DNA of 64,000 nucleotides from Serinus canaria (lineage: Eukaryota; Chordata; Aves; Passeriformes; Fringillidae), in contig NC_066323.1 in the NCBI RefSeq assembly GCF_022539315.1, positions 15,799,719 through 15,863,718 of the forward strand. The letters run 5' to 3'. Below are positions 1-14,800 of this stretch, one piece after another. Numbering within the stretch: position 1 is the stretch's first letter; each line of letters starts with the position of its first letter. The position numbers and the translations under genes are program-made. The notes below the pieces were generated by a model. It was given only the letters and a program-made list of their open reading frames with translations, was not told where the DNA came from and searched no databases.

Positions 1-1456
1 AACAAAATCCAATGGCTAGAATGTCATTAGACTGCAGCTTTGCCCCTGGACTAGAATTCAGGTGTTATTTCCTGCATGGTTGAGAAAGGTTGCAATTGCT
101 GCTGGAAGCAGGATGGGCTGAGCAGGAGGCAATAGCTGCCTCCAGTGTGCTAGGCCTGGCTCTACTCACATTTGTATTTAGTGTTTTGCTTCTTGGTAAT
201 TTAGGTTCAGTCATATAATTTCACTTTTTTCTGTGTCTGGTAACCCTCACCAAAGGGTTTTCCCATTCATGACACATGGTATGCAAACACACTCTTTATA
301 ATAAAGAGCAAATTATGGAGGACTGTATCACAAAGTCTATTCTTTGAAAAATGTGTTGAGTTACCATTTTTATCAAAAGCAAGTGTTGGAGTCTGGTGAG
401 AAAGCCTCCATCTTATGGTGGTCACACAGATTCTTCCTTGAAGGTGGAGGTTAGGATCCAGGTTTGCTTTAGTCAGTAGGAGCTTTTCAGTTGTCAGCAG
501 TCAGGGGATCATGCCCTGGAGGTGCTTATGTGGATGTGACAAAGTGCACCAAAGAGCTCCCCTGTTAAAAACTGTCTGCTGGCCCAAGCTGAAGGAGGAC
601 CCCTGCCCAAGGTAAAGAGAAAGGGGTGTGGTGTATAGAGGGAATACTTGGATTAATGGACACCAGGAAATTTATATTGAGACTTGTGTGCCTCTCAGAA
701 CGTGGCAGCATCAGCTGGGTGTGGGCTGCACCTGGGTGATAATGTGTGATTGTAGAGCTCAGCTTACACAGCCCTGTGGCTTGAGCCAGGATTTGTTATG
801 GAGTTTGAGCCCCACATCTGTGGGATTGTACCTGCCACCCCTGGGAACACACACACTCAAACTGAGCTGTTTTCTTTTCTGGAATTGTATGGAAATGTTT
901 GGGTGTTGCCAAATGCTTCCTCCTTTACCAGGGACCCAGTTGTATACAAACAGATACAGAAGCACATGCTTGCAAACACATTTCTTTTCGTCATACAGGC
1001 TGCAGAAAAGAATATTTTTCTATCACTAGAAGTGTTTATTTGCTACCTTTTCATAGCTGGAAGATTTAAGAAAGGAATAAAAAATACCTGTAAAAACAGA
1101 CACTGGCTGAGAACTCTGATTTATTTAGCTGAAGCTGGAAATACTTCTGCACTAGTGTTTGTGTGCTACCAGATATACAGGTGAACTCAAGGCCCTGGTG
1201 CTGATCAATAGCTGATTAACAAGAAGAGTGTCAAAATGATTTCACCTTCCCAGGGTCAGAAGTGGGGCTGCCTTTATCTGTACCTGAGACATGTGTGGTG
1301 TAAATCAGGTACAACAGCTCAAGAGGAGAGTGCAGACAACTAAAGGCAGAGAATTAAAAATGCAGCAGTTACTTCTGGTCTATATGAGCTTTTCTTTATC
1401 AAAAGGCCTTGTCTAGAACATATTTTTATGTATCTCTTTTTGACAAGGTGGCCTTC

Positions 1457-1472
1457 TTTTTTTTTTTTTTTT
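1457..1472. repeat. poly-T run (16 T)
   Basis: An uninterrupted T run. No element boundary that would make it the tail of a minus-strand retroposon was recognised beside it. Confidence 0.9.
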
Positions 1473-4400
1473 AAAGTCATGCTTGTATTTCATTATATTT
1501 TAAAATAGCTGTATTTTATTTGGAATCTGACTGCTATTAAGTTCCCACTGGTACTGCATCAATTTGGTTTTGTAAAGTTGTTACATGTAAAATATTGTAC
1601 CAGGGCTGCTATCAGAAGGGCTTCCCTGTGTTTTTATAAGCATAATGTGTAGTCAGATTTCTGGAGGTATTATGGTTCATGTATTTATGGGTTTTTTCAC
1701 ATATGAGCATATGTATTTATATGTACATATTCATTGAGATATAAAACCACATATCTATGGACACATTTATTTTTCCATGAAATGCAGAGTGGGAGCTTTC
1801 TGAAAAATGGTTCAGATGTAAGGTGTAATTTTTCACTCGTGTTTCTGGATGAGTCTGTATAATTGGCTTGTACATGTTTCTGAACTGGATGAAGCCTTTT
1901 GAGGTTTAACAAGCTAAATACAAAGGAGCAAAAGAGACACACAGTCATGCTCTGTTGTATGTGATAGTGCTCTTTGTTTGTGTAAGAGGTTTCTCTATCA
2001 AATAACAGGATTAGAAAGATCTGGTACATGATCAGTTGTTCAGGATCATAGAGTTAATTGATTCTGAGCCGTTTATGAAACTCAGTGGGAATAAGGCTGA
2101 ACCTGATGAGAAGCATGATGAGTGGGGTTTGAAATCTGCACAGCTAATTTGCAAGGTCTGAGTCTAACCAAGTAATCTGATTTTCAGAGGTAAGCAGCAG
2201 TGTCAGTTCACACCAAATGCAATGGGATCTCCAAATGAACTGGTACTTAACATATCTTTTACTTCAGCGACTAAAAAGAGATGTGGGTGTTTAACAACAG
2301 CAGCCCTGAAGTTTGAAAATACTATGCAGTGTGTATCAGTTTGGGATTCACATGTGTTTGCTGCCTGATGACATTAATGGGATTATGAGGAAAGTGTCTG
2401 ATAGTCATCAAGATCTCTTACTAATAGAGATGGTAAGGGAGATTTTAACATTTCTAATATTCTTAAGTTGCTGTTTTGCTTGCCCAGAACTGCCCCAGAC
2501 TGGCTCAGGAGTCCCAACTTTCAACACTGTGATCCATTTTCATTGTATGGGATATTCAGTGCATGTGCCTCTGCATGTGTATCTGCACTTAAAAACTGTT
2601 GGCCTGAGCACTGTGTTTGTGTGGTAGCAAATATGGGTTTCTCCCTCCTTGGCTGAATTGCATGGCAGAAGTCAGTGGTAGAAAGAAGGTTCTGAATAAA
2701 GGAGGCACAACTTCTTCCAAAGGCAGAAAATTGTGTTTCAGTAGGGCCACAGTTTTCTTATAAGTTATCTGTAAGGACTAATGTTAGCACCCAAGAGCAA
2801 ATATTCAGTCTGGGGATGCTGGTAAAAGACAATTGTTTCCTTTATAGTCTAGAGTCAAGTGCATCAGCTTTTGAAAGAACAGTTGTATCCTAATTAGTGC
2901 AGGGGATTATTTTGTCATTTTCTCACTTCTTCCATGCACAGTTTAGGGATTGTAGGAGCCCTGTGCAGCAGAATTGATTGAATTTTGGACTAGGGTCTGA
3001 AAGGTAATGGGTGAAAACTGACATGGAGGCATTGATTGCTATTGTCAGTTCCAGCCCTTCACATACACACCTTGACACATCATTATAGCTGCATTGCAGT
3101 CCCACAGACTTACACCTCTGATGTAAAATGTTAGGGGTTTTATTAATATTATAGCTGTTTGCATTCATGCAGCATAACTCTGGAAGCTGTAATTGATCAC
3201 CTTTCTAACCTTCTTATAGTTTTTTTTAAGAGACACCCTTTGGAATAGTGAATTTCTGTAGGACAGGGAGTGTGTGCTCACTTGGATAATGTAATTGGGA
3301 AATAAGGAAAAGCCTGAGCACAGACAGTGCTAGTCTGGTGTGGGAGTTCTGGCACAGCCTTTGTGCTGCAGCCACTCAGTGCCCTGGTGTGGGATCAGCA
3401 CTTGAGCTCATGTCAGAGAGGCTGGCAAGCGATAAAGGCTGATGTGAGGAACAGATGCACCTCAGATCCAGGTTTGGGAGGCAAGCATTCCTACTGAGTT
3501 TGTTTAGAATCAAATGCTTTTGCAGCAGGTTTAGTCGAGTCACACCTCCCAAATATCCATCCAGCTACAGCACTCCACACATGGTTCAGAGAGCTCAGAA
3601 ACCCACAAGTTATTGATATGCAGTTCATCCTGCTCAGTCGGATTAGCTGAGGCTGTGTGAAGTGCATTTGCTCAGGGAAAAAATGTTTGTCAGGCTTGGG
3701 CTTCTAGGTCTGTTGTTTGAAATGTGACCATGAGGAAATAATGGGAATGGCAATTTAATCTCATTGCATTGTTGAAACTCTGAGTTTTTTTTCAAGTTTA
3801 TTTGGAATCTGAAGATCCCATGCTGGCACTTTTCCTCACAATTGCTAGTCCAATATTCTGTCAGGGATGCCCATTTAAAACACATGATATAATCTTGTGT
3901 TACAATAAGGAAACAATAATACCTTCTAGTCTACCGAATTTTTCTTCATGAAAATGGACCCCATGGAATAGAGGTCTGTGTGGTCTTTAAGCCAAGATTA
4001 TTCATTCCTCTTTTCCATTTTATTTTTAGTTGTTGCATTTCCTAATTAAACTTTTGTACATCTGGTTACAAAAGCAGGGAAGGAAGAAGACCTAGACAAA
4101 ATCAGCCAATTCATTAAAGTAATAGAAGTTAGAATCATTAAGGTTAAACTCCTTTTTCCCTGGATTTTGAGTTATTTTACCTCCAAGGGATTTGAGGCAC
4201 TGGAAATAGTCAATTCAATTCCAGTCACAACCTTAAGCACTTGGATTCGTAATACCTCTGTTGTGAGTCAAATGTAAGAGTTTATCACTTTTAGAAGAAA
4301 TATTTTGCTCACCTCTGCAATGAAAAATCGGTTCATGTGCTGAAAACTTACAATGTAAAGTTATAAGTACTGTCCAGCAGAACATAAAAGAAATCCTCTG

Positions 4401-4487
4401 TAGACTCTCCAGCACAGTCTTTTAAAAGTAGCCCAAGAAAAACTAATTGCTGGTACTGTTCAGGGATATTTCAGCACCTGATACTGG

Positions 4488-4499
4488 AAAAAAAAAAAA
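4488..4499. repeat. poly-A run (12 A)
   Basis: A short homopolymer with no recognisable retroposed sequence upstream of it. Confidence 0.9.
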
Positions 4500-5460
4500 T
4501 TTCCCTCCACAGTTAAACATATTGTAAAGCTATAGGAAATAAAAAATTATCTCTTCCCTCTTGGCAAGATATTTTTGTTTGAGTTTTCAGAACTCATTCA
4601 AGCTTATATTCATAGGAATAATCTGTAGTCTTGTTGACAGGTCTGCCAGGAAACACCTTTATGGCACTAAAGGAAGGGGAAGCATGTGCTGCTTTGGTTT
4701 AAGAAAAACTGCTATTGCAAAAGTCCTGACTTTACACTCCAGTATTTTTTATCAGTTGTGTTTGAAGTGATGGGACCTGGAGAGTAATGTTAACATGATT
4801 CAGAGAAAATTAATCGTTAGTCAGCACTTGCCTCTCATGTACTTGGGGTTATGGACTGCTCTAAACTAACTTTCTTCTTATTCAGCGATGCAGGAAGGAA
4901 GATTTAAAACCAGCAGGAGGGTAATAATAGTATGACAGGAAGGAAAAGGTCACTGGGAACAATATGAAAGCTGATTAATAGGATCATCCTCATAGGTAAA
5001 TTAAAATTCTGCAAATGACTTTTCTATTTCTCATTCTTTCCCTGCTCTGTTTCTGGAGCAATGCACCTGAACAGATGCATCTGAAAAATAAGCCTTAAAA
5101 GCCTTAAAGCCTGTAAGAACTTTTTTCCATTAAATTTCATTTTTATTTTTCTTTGAGCACTGGAGTGCACTAAACAAAATAGAGCTTCAAGCTGTGTATA
5201 GATTTTGAAGAAGAAACCAACAAAATACCCTCACACCAAAACCCTTGTGTCCATCAAAGTGTGCTTGATCCAATGCAAGGAAGACTGCTCCTGCTGTTCA
5301 AAGGCCATGAAAAGTGGTGCTCAATATTAAGAAACAGCATTTCTTATGTCATGCTGTTCATTATATGCTTGATCTCAGTTAAGTGAGGTTTAGGCTGCAG
5401 TTTTATCATAGTCAGTATGTCTGGGGGAGAATAAAATGCTAATAAGTAAATGGATAAAAC

Positions 5461-5860
5461 CCATGAACCTGTAATGCTGTAAATAAGATCTTTAGAAGGT
5501 TCTGAAGGTGGGATTTCTCTTCCTCACCTTTAAGTATCTAAAAGCTGGTGTCCCTGGCTGGCTGTTTTTACACAAGGTTAAAAGACAAAAGCACCTACAA
5601 GATGTTTTCTGCATTAAACTTGCCTTCTTGAGGTGCATGTCTGCTGGCTTTAGAGGTACAACTGGAATGCAAATATCCTCTACAGGCTGGGCAATGGCAA
5701 AGTCTTCATCTTCCTGCTCTGATCCCCACATTCTCTTGGAAGTGGAGAGCCAGAGCTGCTCCCCAGTCCATTCTGGTGAACCTGTAAACCTACCAGTTTG
5801 CAATGTGCTCTTCAGCCATAGCTTTTGATTTGAGCTTTCCATGTACTGGGGGAATGTATT
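5461..5860. other. Region open on both strands; weak exon candidate on minus strand
   Basis: Open frames of 106 codons (plus, 5508-5828) and 116 codons (minus, 5492-5842) face each other, so stops are rare in both. Within the minus-strand frame, 5624-5713 is a 90-bp, phase-0 segment bounded by 'cag' on its 5' side and followed by 'gcaagt', which is the consensus of the minor GC-AG donor class. It would encode 30 residues, including DFAIAQPVEDICIPVVPLKP. I do not recognise the peptide, and the pyrimidine tract is weak. Probably chance. Confidence 0.2.
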
Positions 5861-8800
5861 GTGAATGTGACTTCAGCTGTAAACTGGAGGACTAAGATCA
5901 TAGAGCACTTCTTTGGGATTTTAGTTCTCTTTTGCTGATTGCTCTAAGGAAGTGAAGTATGCACTGGTGAGATATTTTGTTCTACTGTTGATTTAAGTTT
6001 TCAGTCAATCTCTTTTCAGGCCATGTTAGATTAGTTGCCTGTATTGTGTCCTCTTTTATCTGCTCCTTGACCACTACCTGCCAAAAAGGCTGAGGGCTCA
6101 CAAGATTTCTACAGGTAGATACAGTGTCCACTGCAGGTACATAGGCTTGATGGGTTATTTCAGTAGTGCTAAATAAGGAACTGCAAATATAAAGTTCCAT
6201 TAAAATGAAAAGTTTGAGTAAAAATGGATTTTATTCAAGTAATTTTAGAAGTACTATAACTAGACCCTTGAGGAAAAGGCAAGGGAAGAAACTTAGCTGT
6301 TTCATGCTCTAATTCCATATTCTGGCCTTCATAAACTGAAGTCTAGTTGTGACATATCTTCTCAATATTTCTCTTTTCTCTATTTCACTTGCTCGCTTTG
6401 GATCAGGTGTATTAGGCCTAGCAATTTGCATGGGATCTTGAAGTACTTGTCCTCTGAAAAATCTCTCCTGCACTAGAAATATTTACTGTTTATGACAACT
6501 GCCATCTTCCAATGTGGAGAGCTGAAATGTCTATGATCTGAGGTCTCAAAAAGACTTTTACTTCTTTTTCTTGGTGGCAATAAATTCATTATGAAATCCA
6601 GTACGTGAAGGTGATGCATTATATCAATGTACAGAGATGTCTGTATTCATTGGGAGGTGGCAATTGAGCTGTCAAAACAGTGAACAAGTTCCTGAGCAGT
6701 TAACCCAGGATAGCATCAATGGTATGGTAGGAAGAAAAGATGAACACAGTGAGACAACACTTTAAATGGTGTCAAGAAGGAGATGGGGGATGAAATCTGT
6801 GTTCCATGAACTGAACTTGGAGCAGACCTGCAGCAGAGCTCCTCTGTGGGTTACTGGGGCTGGGAATTGACACCAGAGCTGGAACCAGCATCAGAGCATC
6901 ATCTTCCCTTGTCCAGAGCCAGTCCTCATCTGGGTCACATCTTGTGAGATGACCAAACAGGAATGTGTTGAGAATGTGGCTGTGATGATTGGGTTGGTCC
7001 ATCCTGTAGCTTTTCTGCATGGGGTTCTCTGAGTACACTTGGAGTAAATCTCAACCCAAATCAATTAACTCTGAATTTAAACACAGGAAAAATGGAAATA
7101 ATAATCAGCATTGGCACAGAGATCACAGTGGCAGAAAACTGAGCCTAAAGATACTTAATGAAAGTCTTTAACACATATTGCTCTCCTTTACAGATTCATT
7201 TCTCTCTCCCTGTCTTTTATGACTTTTCACAGGTAATAATTTAATTTTAATTTTGAGATTGGCAAAATTTCCAATTTTCCCTTTCCACAGTTCAATGGAA
7301 AATGCTTATTTTAAATGCACATTAGAAGAGCTTGGTTCTGTGTTAAGGTATTAATTATCTTTGGTGCTCTCCACCTCCTTGTAACAAGAGAATAAGTCAC
7401 CAAGGCAGCTTGCCATAGAATGAGACAACAAGGAACTACTTAATGTAAAAGACAGTACTGGCACAGGAACAAGTATATGGATTGATCATAAATGCATTTA
7501 GACCGCAAATGAGAAAATAATATTTGTATGCATACTTGGGCACTTTTATGCGGGAAGAAAATGTAATTGTCTATAAAAGGTAAATTTTGAGTTTTGTGAC
7601 AAGAATTGTGAGATGTGGCGTGTGAAGACAACTGGAAGTGGTGACCCTTGGAAGGTCTGTAGATCATCTCTGGGGAACAGGCATTCCTAAAACCAACAAA
7701 TGACACATTTGTGTCAAATACAAACCCCCATCTTTCACTGTCCCCATTTTCCCAACCCACTTGCCCGAGACTGGAACGAGATCTGTGGCGGTCTAGCTAC
7801 CATGTCATAGCAAAATGCACCATCTGTTAGCCAGAGAAAAATGATCCTGACTTCCTATAAAATACACATAGCAATTAACTGCTACTACCTTGATTTCCAC
7901 CGGGAGCTCTGCATAAGCAGAGGATGCCCCCCAGGCAGTGGTGACTTATGCTCTGCAGTTTGCAGGCCTTGGGAATGCATCTGCACACAATTCATCTGTG
8001 TGAGGAGTGCTGGGTGGAGCTTTGGTCTGCATGGTAAGTTTGTGCATACAGACTTAAATATTTCAATCAGTTGTGATGCTCCTTTTTGCTACCTCTTCCC
8101 TCTGTGGTGGCTGACGTGCACAGGGACCCTTGACATGACACTTTATCAAATATATAGTTCTAAGCTGACTATCAGACCTCAGAATTGTACCAAGCTCTGC
8201 AGGAAATAAATGGGTGTTGTAAAAGTCAATATGAATTTTACTTTGCCAATATATGGAGGAGGAAACTCTCAGGTATAGCTGTTATGCTGAGGAAGGCCTG
8301 TGAGGAAAGCATCTGGGAAAAAAAGGTATGGAAAAGGCCTCTAGAAATTAGGAAGAAGTGTTCTGAGAATTGGCTCTTTGAACAGGAGGGTGCAATAGTG
8401 TCTGGAGACCTTGAATTGTGCCTGGTTTTGGAGTTTGGTTTCCACAGAAAAGTAGCAACACAGGTAAACTCTTTTGAGATAACTGGGAAATCTCTGAGTG
8501 TTCTAAATAGATGATTCCCAGCTAACAGCTTGATCTGTGACACTTAACCCAGAGAAGACTGGAAAGTTGTACATCAGGCTAGAAAGGATGTGGTAAGAGA
8601 GTGGCTGTATGTACCTTTAGGTGTTTCTATATAGGAGTTTGTCAGATACGTGTTTGCTAAGTGTTAACAGACCTGTAACATACATGGAGACAGGAGAGTC
8701 CCCACCTGTTTTCTGAAATTAACCTAGTAATTGTCTCTTAGATTCAGAGCCTGAATTGAATTTCTTTTAAGATCAGTTTTCAATTCATCAGAACTTCTTT

Positions 8801-11800
8801 TACTCACCCTGTTCTTATGATTTCTGATATCTTGGTGTAAAGTCAAAGCATGCAAGGATGTTGTGCAGTTGGTCAGCTGGTAATATTGTACATGTAAAAT
8901 TCTTTGCTGGTATTTGTACTGTTATAGAGGGTGAAATTTCATCACCATGCCTCCACATTCAAAGCTACAAATAGCATAACTCTCATAGAACGAACTGTGG
9001 AACTATTTTGAAAAACTGAAGGAAGACACAATGGTGTCCACTGAAGCTCTGGAGGGGGGGCATAGGGTTGTTATTTCAGTTATCTCTGAAATGCAATCTG
9101 TGTGCAGCACTAAGCAACCATGAAAACTTCTTTTGCTGCAGAAGGGTGATGTGTTGGGTGCATGTTTTTGCAAGACAAGAGAGTTTTCTTAAGAGCATTT
9201 CCTGATTGTTTGGTTAGAAGAAACAAGGCCATCAAATCCATATAGACAATTTCTCTTTTCTGCTGCAGCACTAAAGATGGTGTGATACCTGTGGCAAACC
9301 CTGCAAGAGCTGGTGAAGAAAATCTAATAATTTTCTACTATGATTAGGACATCAGTTTGCTGCCTATCCCTGCTCTTTAACGATGTTGAGAGGCTTGTAA
9401 CAAGCCTGGACGTCCTGTCTGAACTCATTCTTCTGATTAGTGGTGAATGATTCTGTAACAACATTTCTCCAGGGGTGGTTGAGTAGTGGCAATATTGCAC
9501 TTCCCCGAGCTTGCTCTCTTTTTCTTAGGTAGTAGTAAGGGATGCTTTTTAGCTATTTCTAAAGCCTAAGTATCATATTCTTGCTAGGAGGAACAAACTC
9601 TGTTGTCATAGGATTTGCCTTTTGATAAGGGAACGCATAAAACTCTGCATAAAACATTCACTCCTTAGCATACAGTGCAGACTAATTCTGACCCCTTCTT
9701 CTTCCATGTACACATAATATAACCTAGGCTTTGTCTGAGCCCGTGCCAATCCTGTGTCTAGAATCAAGAGCACTCAGGATTTACTTGAGTTTGCAATTTT
9801 GTGTTGAGAAAACCTGCTGAACTTGATACAAAAAAGGGAGTTGCAGTTAAAATATTTTATAGTAAATTGTACATTCCAGCTAATAAATGAGATGGATTGA
9901 ACACTGGATGTAACCAAGTTCCAGCAGGAAGGCCTGAGAGTACCCTGTCCTGGCTGGGGTCCTGTGAGGAGAGCCTAGTCTTGACATGATGGGGAAAGAT
10001 GAAATTTTAAGTTCTCTTGCAGAACAGTTTTCTATTTGTCATCTGGATCCTGTCTGAGCATATGGACTCTGAAGTCAAAAGTAGTGATGCTGATAAATAA
10101 GAAAGGAGCAGTTTCAGCCATGTCAAAACTACAAGGCTTGGATTATGGATAGAGGCAGTTAGTGTTCACAAGAAAATTAGGTACTTTCAGGATGAGGTGG
10201 TAGATGAGTAGAATATATTAGGTTCTGAAACTTGAACTGAATTTTTAGACTTACTAAAAGGCACATCCTTATTACTTGAGAGTGCTATTGTCTGGCTCAT
10301 TACCTTTTTAGTCCCAAACCTCAGTACCTCCAGGAAAAGATTAAGGAGCAGTACGTTTAGGGGTCTTACAAAAGACTTTGTTTTAGAATAAAATTCTTCT
10401 GGGCAGCTCATCATTGAGAAATGCAATCTATAGCCTCTTTGACTGATTTAAATGGCTATGAAGGGAAGTGGGTTGTAATGATGTAGAAAATATCTATCAA
10501 TTTTTTGCTTGGTGATTTATAATATTTATAATATTTTTAAGATGTTCTATGTGGAAGTTTTAACTGTCTTTAATCTGATTGGATGGAAATTTCTTGTCTT
10601 AACAGGTTTCAGACGAAAGGCAAAGACATCCTGTTTTTTTTCCACAGTGGGTGAATTTGTGGAAAGTTGAAAAAGGTTTGCAAAAAAGAAAATCTCTATG
10701 TAGTGTTTGGAACCACTGTTGCCTTTGAAACTGAAGCTAATAGCAGTAAAAAAACAATAATGAAAACCCCTCACACCTTTATTACTTTAATGAAGTGTTT
10801 TCAAACTTGAAGTGCAAATGTTCTGATTGACCCAAACAAAATACTTCTGTTTGAGGATTGAATAGAAGTAAGAAATGAAAAGTGCTTCAGTTAAAGAGTT
10901 TGATGTAACTCTTTTGCACAAACTGCTTAGGGAAGGGTTTGTAAAAGCTCCAAAATCTTGGCTGGTCTGAATTCAGTTTCTAATTATTAATCTCTATGAA
11001 AATGTAAACAGATGAACACTTGGTTTAATCAATTGTGGTGTGAAGCTATGTGTTGAGTTTGAGCAACATTTATTGGTTTTACCAAAACCTTTTGGTCAGC
11101 TCCAAGCACTTCTCCTGTAGTTTAATGTCTCAAAGAATCCTGATAGAAAATATTCAGCCACTGCTGCTGCTTTGATGATATCTTTATCTGTTAAAGATGT
11201 TGAGGGTTGTGCTTTGATAAAAGGTTCTTAGCTCACTAAAACTGAAGTGAAAACTGCTCATCTCTACACTGCATTGAAGAATATTTGTTCCTGGAACTCA
11301 TTCAGGGAATCAGTTAAAAATGGCTAAAAATCAAGTAGACCAAAACTGTAAAGAAAGACCCAGTGATCACCTCTTCAAAATCTGCAGAACAGATGTCAAG
11401 TTAATTTATCTTTTCAAATCTCCAAGGAAGCTGATGGCCCTGGAGAAATGTTCAAGTTTTTGGTGGTTAGGGGTATGTCCATTTGGTTTATGTCTAAATC
11501 TTTTCCCTGATTGTTCTGCAAAGTGCTGAGCATGCTCCCTTCAAAAATCAGGCCCACATCTCAAAATGTGTGCTCAAAGGAAGACATTTTTTAATGCTAT
11601 GGTAACAGAAGGCTAAAAAATAAAGCAGCATGCTTAGAGAATTTGCTGAAAAGAAGAAGAAATCTGGGACTCACATTTTCTTATCATTTAGAGTTTGGTC
11701 CTGTCTCTGAGGCAAAGTTCCTCCTATCCAAAGCCCATCTTCAAGGTCATCTTGCTTCAACCCTCAGATTTAGCTGCCTGTGTAAATGCCCTGGCCTGCT

Positions 11801-14800
11801 AAAGGCAGTGAGAGCAGAGGCTCTGGTCTTGAGCTCAAGATGGGGAGCATTGCTGGCAGACTTGCACATGAGCTTTGCTGTTTCCCTCTGCAGAGAGCAT
11901 TCCCCCACAGAGCCCTGCTGGCTTGGCTGGAGGCAAAGCTCTGCTCAAGGTCTCAGCACAGAGCAGGAGAGTCTCAGATCTTCAAAGACATTGGTGAAGT
12001 TAGGGAGATGTGGCTGAAGATCTGATTTTGGTGCCTATTACATGGCAGAAGACTTTGAAATGCTGATGTTCTTGAATCCCTGGCTAAGTAATAGCCCAGG
12101 GTGCTCTTTGTTAAGGGGCTTTCACTGGTTTTCTGCCACTGGAGAAATCGCAGTGATTTTCTGTATCCAAGGAGCCCTGACTTTGTTGCAGCTGTTGTAG
12201 AAAGGAAAAAGGATTTTATCACAGGCTGGGCCATGTGTTTGCACAGCTGGTGCTTCCTCTGACTGTTGAGATGGGATCATACCTTCAGCTTCTACTTTGG
12301 TGGAGCTGCAGAATATGGGGAAATAGTTCTAGATTTTGCATCTGTGGTGGATCTTTTGTGACCTGAAGTCAGTGATTGTTTGGAGAACTTGCTGGTAAAA
12401 ATATCAGCAGTGGATCTTCATGGTAGGGAGGCAAACAAATCCTACTGATAGAACAGCATTGCAATGTAAGTTCATTTGAAATTATGTGCTTTGTTTACAC
12501 CAGTGTCTTAAAATAAATACTTATTTAAGGAGGGAAGCAGGAAGTGATGCAGTAAATGAAGCCAAGATATTTCACTTAGATAAATATATTATTTGTCATA
12601 TTTTAGGGCAGATATTGACTTACACTTATTATGCTTCACTGACCTTGCTCCTTGATCACACAATCTATGCTAATTGACACAAATATATTTCCTGTAAGTT
12701 TACTCAGAAAGCATTTGTCATGGCTAAGTTCATGGTAACACACAACAGTTGGTAGGACTAGCAGCCTCCTGATTTCCACTTTGATAATGCAGTGACATTG
12801 CATGTATATTTAATAACAGAATTTTGGTTGCTATCAAAAATAAATTTAGCAGATTTATTAGTTTGAAGAAGGATGGTAAATAATTTTCTTAAGACTGCTC
12901 AGTAAAAATCACTTGGAGGTGAAGTAAAAGTCTCTCCAAGCACTGATAGCAACATGAAGAATCACACATTGTTTTGAAAAAGTGCTAAAATTCCCAGAAA
13001 ATTCTGTGAATCTTTGGGTGAAGCATAAAAATATCTCATATCTGTTAATCTTGTTCCCTCACTTACCCTGCTGTAGCGAACTGTCAAAGGTTATGTAAGA
13101 ACAAGGCAACTTTCCTTAAAAAACCAGAACTTTCAGTGAACATGCTGGAGAGCAGAGCTTGCCTACTGAATCAGCTCTTCTGTCCAGGTTTTACAGCCTG
13201 TGCTTTTTTCTTCTTATTTACTGGCTCCATGGGAAATAAAATGAAAAGAAAGCAGCATCACCTCTTTTGTGCTGAGCTGTTTCACGGTCCTGCCCATTTC
13301 TGGATAGTTTGGGTTTATTTTCTGGTTGCTCCTGCACCAGCTTTGCAAATGAAAGGTTTATTAAAACCAGTGGTGTAAACCTTTAGGGCAAACAGCTGGA
13401 GTGCAAATACGTTGCTACATTTTGACATCCCAAAGGTTTCTAATCACAACAGAATTGTGGTTTTTCTGGTTTAGTAGCACACCTCTGCACAGCCCACCAG
13501 TGGGGTCAGTCAGGGGGAAAAACTGGATTTATTTGTACTGTTGCACTTGTAAAAAATCCAGTGAACTAGAAACCACCACTGTATTTCCACTTGCCTGAGT
13601 GACATTGTTCCAGAAAAGAGCAAGAAACAAGGGGACTTTTGTGTGTGTAAAATGTGGCAGGTTACTGTCATGTTTTCCTTGTAGGCACTTGCAGCGAAGA
13701 TGAGCTGAGATTATCCACAAATCTCATTTCCCCTTGTCTCAGGCGATATCAAGAGCCTCCTAACAGGATTACAAGGACTTTGATCTGTCTCCTGTGCTGA
13801 CTGCTGACCATGTGGCACTGCTGCATGGCAGGAGGGATAAAGGAAGCTGCTATGCCTGGCATAGCGCATGCTCTGGCCTTGCTGTCTCACAGTGGTGCTT
13901 TTACTTATCTTAGGTAACACTCCATGGGCAGAAAATTTGTCAGCTGACCTTTTTGTTGGCCAAACTCTTTCTTTCTCTATAAAAACAAATTTCAATAATT
14001 TTTCTTAAAGGACATCAAGCTTGTCTTCCAGAGGAAACTCTCCAGCTTTAAGTATCAGTTAAGTAGTCCAGATCAAGGTGGTAAAATCTTCACCTAGCAA
14101 AAGGTGTGGCAGTTGTACTGAACATCCTCTGGAACAACATAATACCTTTAATCCCCAGTAGATTTTGACTTGCCCCTGTAAAAATCTGATTTTCTTCTCT
14201 TCATAAAACTTTTATCAAGCTTTAGTGTCTGATAACAAAAGTGTCCTGTCACCATAACTACATGTTTTTGTCCAGACCAGAATCCATTTAGTCCCTGTAA
14301 GTGGGTATGAGAAAAAGTAGAGGCAGTCTTGGAGATCCACAACAGCACATGAAAGACAACTGAGCATGTTCACTTGGAACATGAGCAAAAATAGGTGTGA
14401 GTGCTTGAGAAAAGTATTAATGAATAGTAAATGTGTGGGAAATAAAAGGAAGCAAGGGGAAATTGCATGGTCATCAGTGTCTAGTATCTTGAAGTGAAAT
14501 GACATAGAGGAATACTCTGGAGAGAATGGCCATGCAGTGCAGACAGATTATCAAGCTTTAGCCAAAGCAGCCACTGCTTCTGCAGCAGTACTACAGATTT
14601 GGGATGTCATGGGAAGATTCAGGCCCATGCTTGACCAGAGCACAGCCCCAGGTCCCATTTCCAGATGGAGGGAGATGATGTGATGACTCCAAGATGTGTG
14701 TGTGTTGGTGCATACATATTGTAACCCTCAACTCATTCTGATTGATTTTCTTCTTGTATTCTCTCAGCTAGCTCTGGGATCTGCAATGCCCCAGTCTAGG

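Larger units (their letters stand above)
1..5460. other. Non-coding, no gene recognised
   Basis: Unique AT-rich sequence with scattered short open frames on both strands, the longest 133 codons at 628-1029. It overlaps another open frame (798-1184) in a different phase, and neither has domains or splice context. Apart from two homopolymer runs I see nothing. Confidence 0.75.

Noticed and set aside
628..1184. Two overlapping open frames of 133 and 128 codons
   Set aside because: They are in different phases, without domains or codon bias; typical of chance frames in non-coding vertebrate DNA.
11829..11842. 14-bp palindrome 'tcttgagctcaaga'
   Set aside because: Seven-base half-arms occur by chance at this window length.
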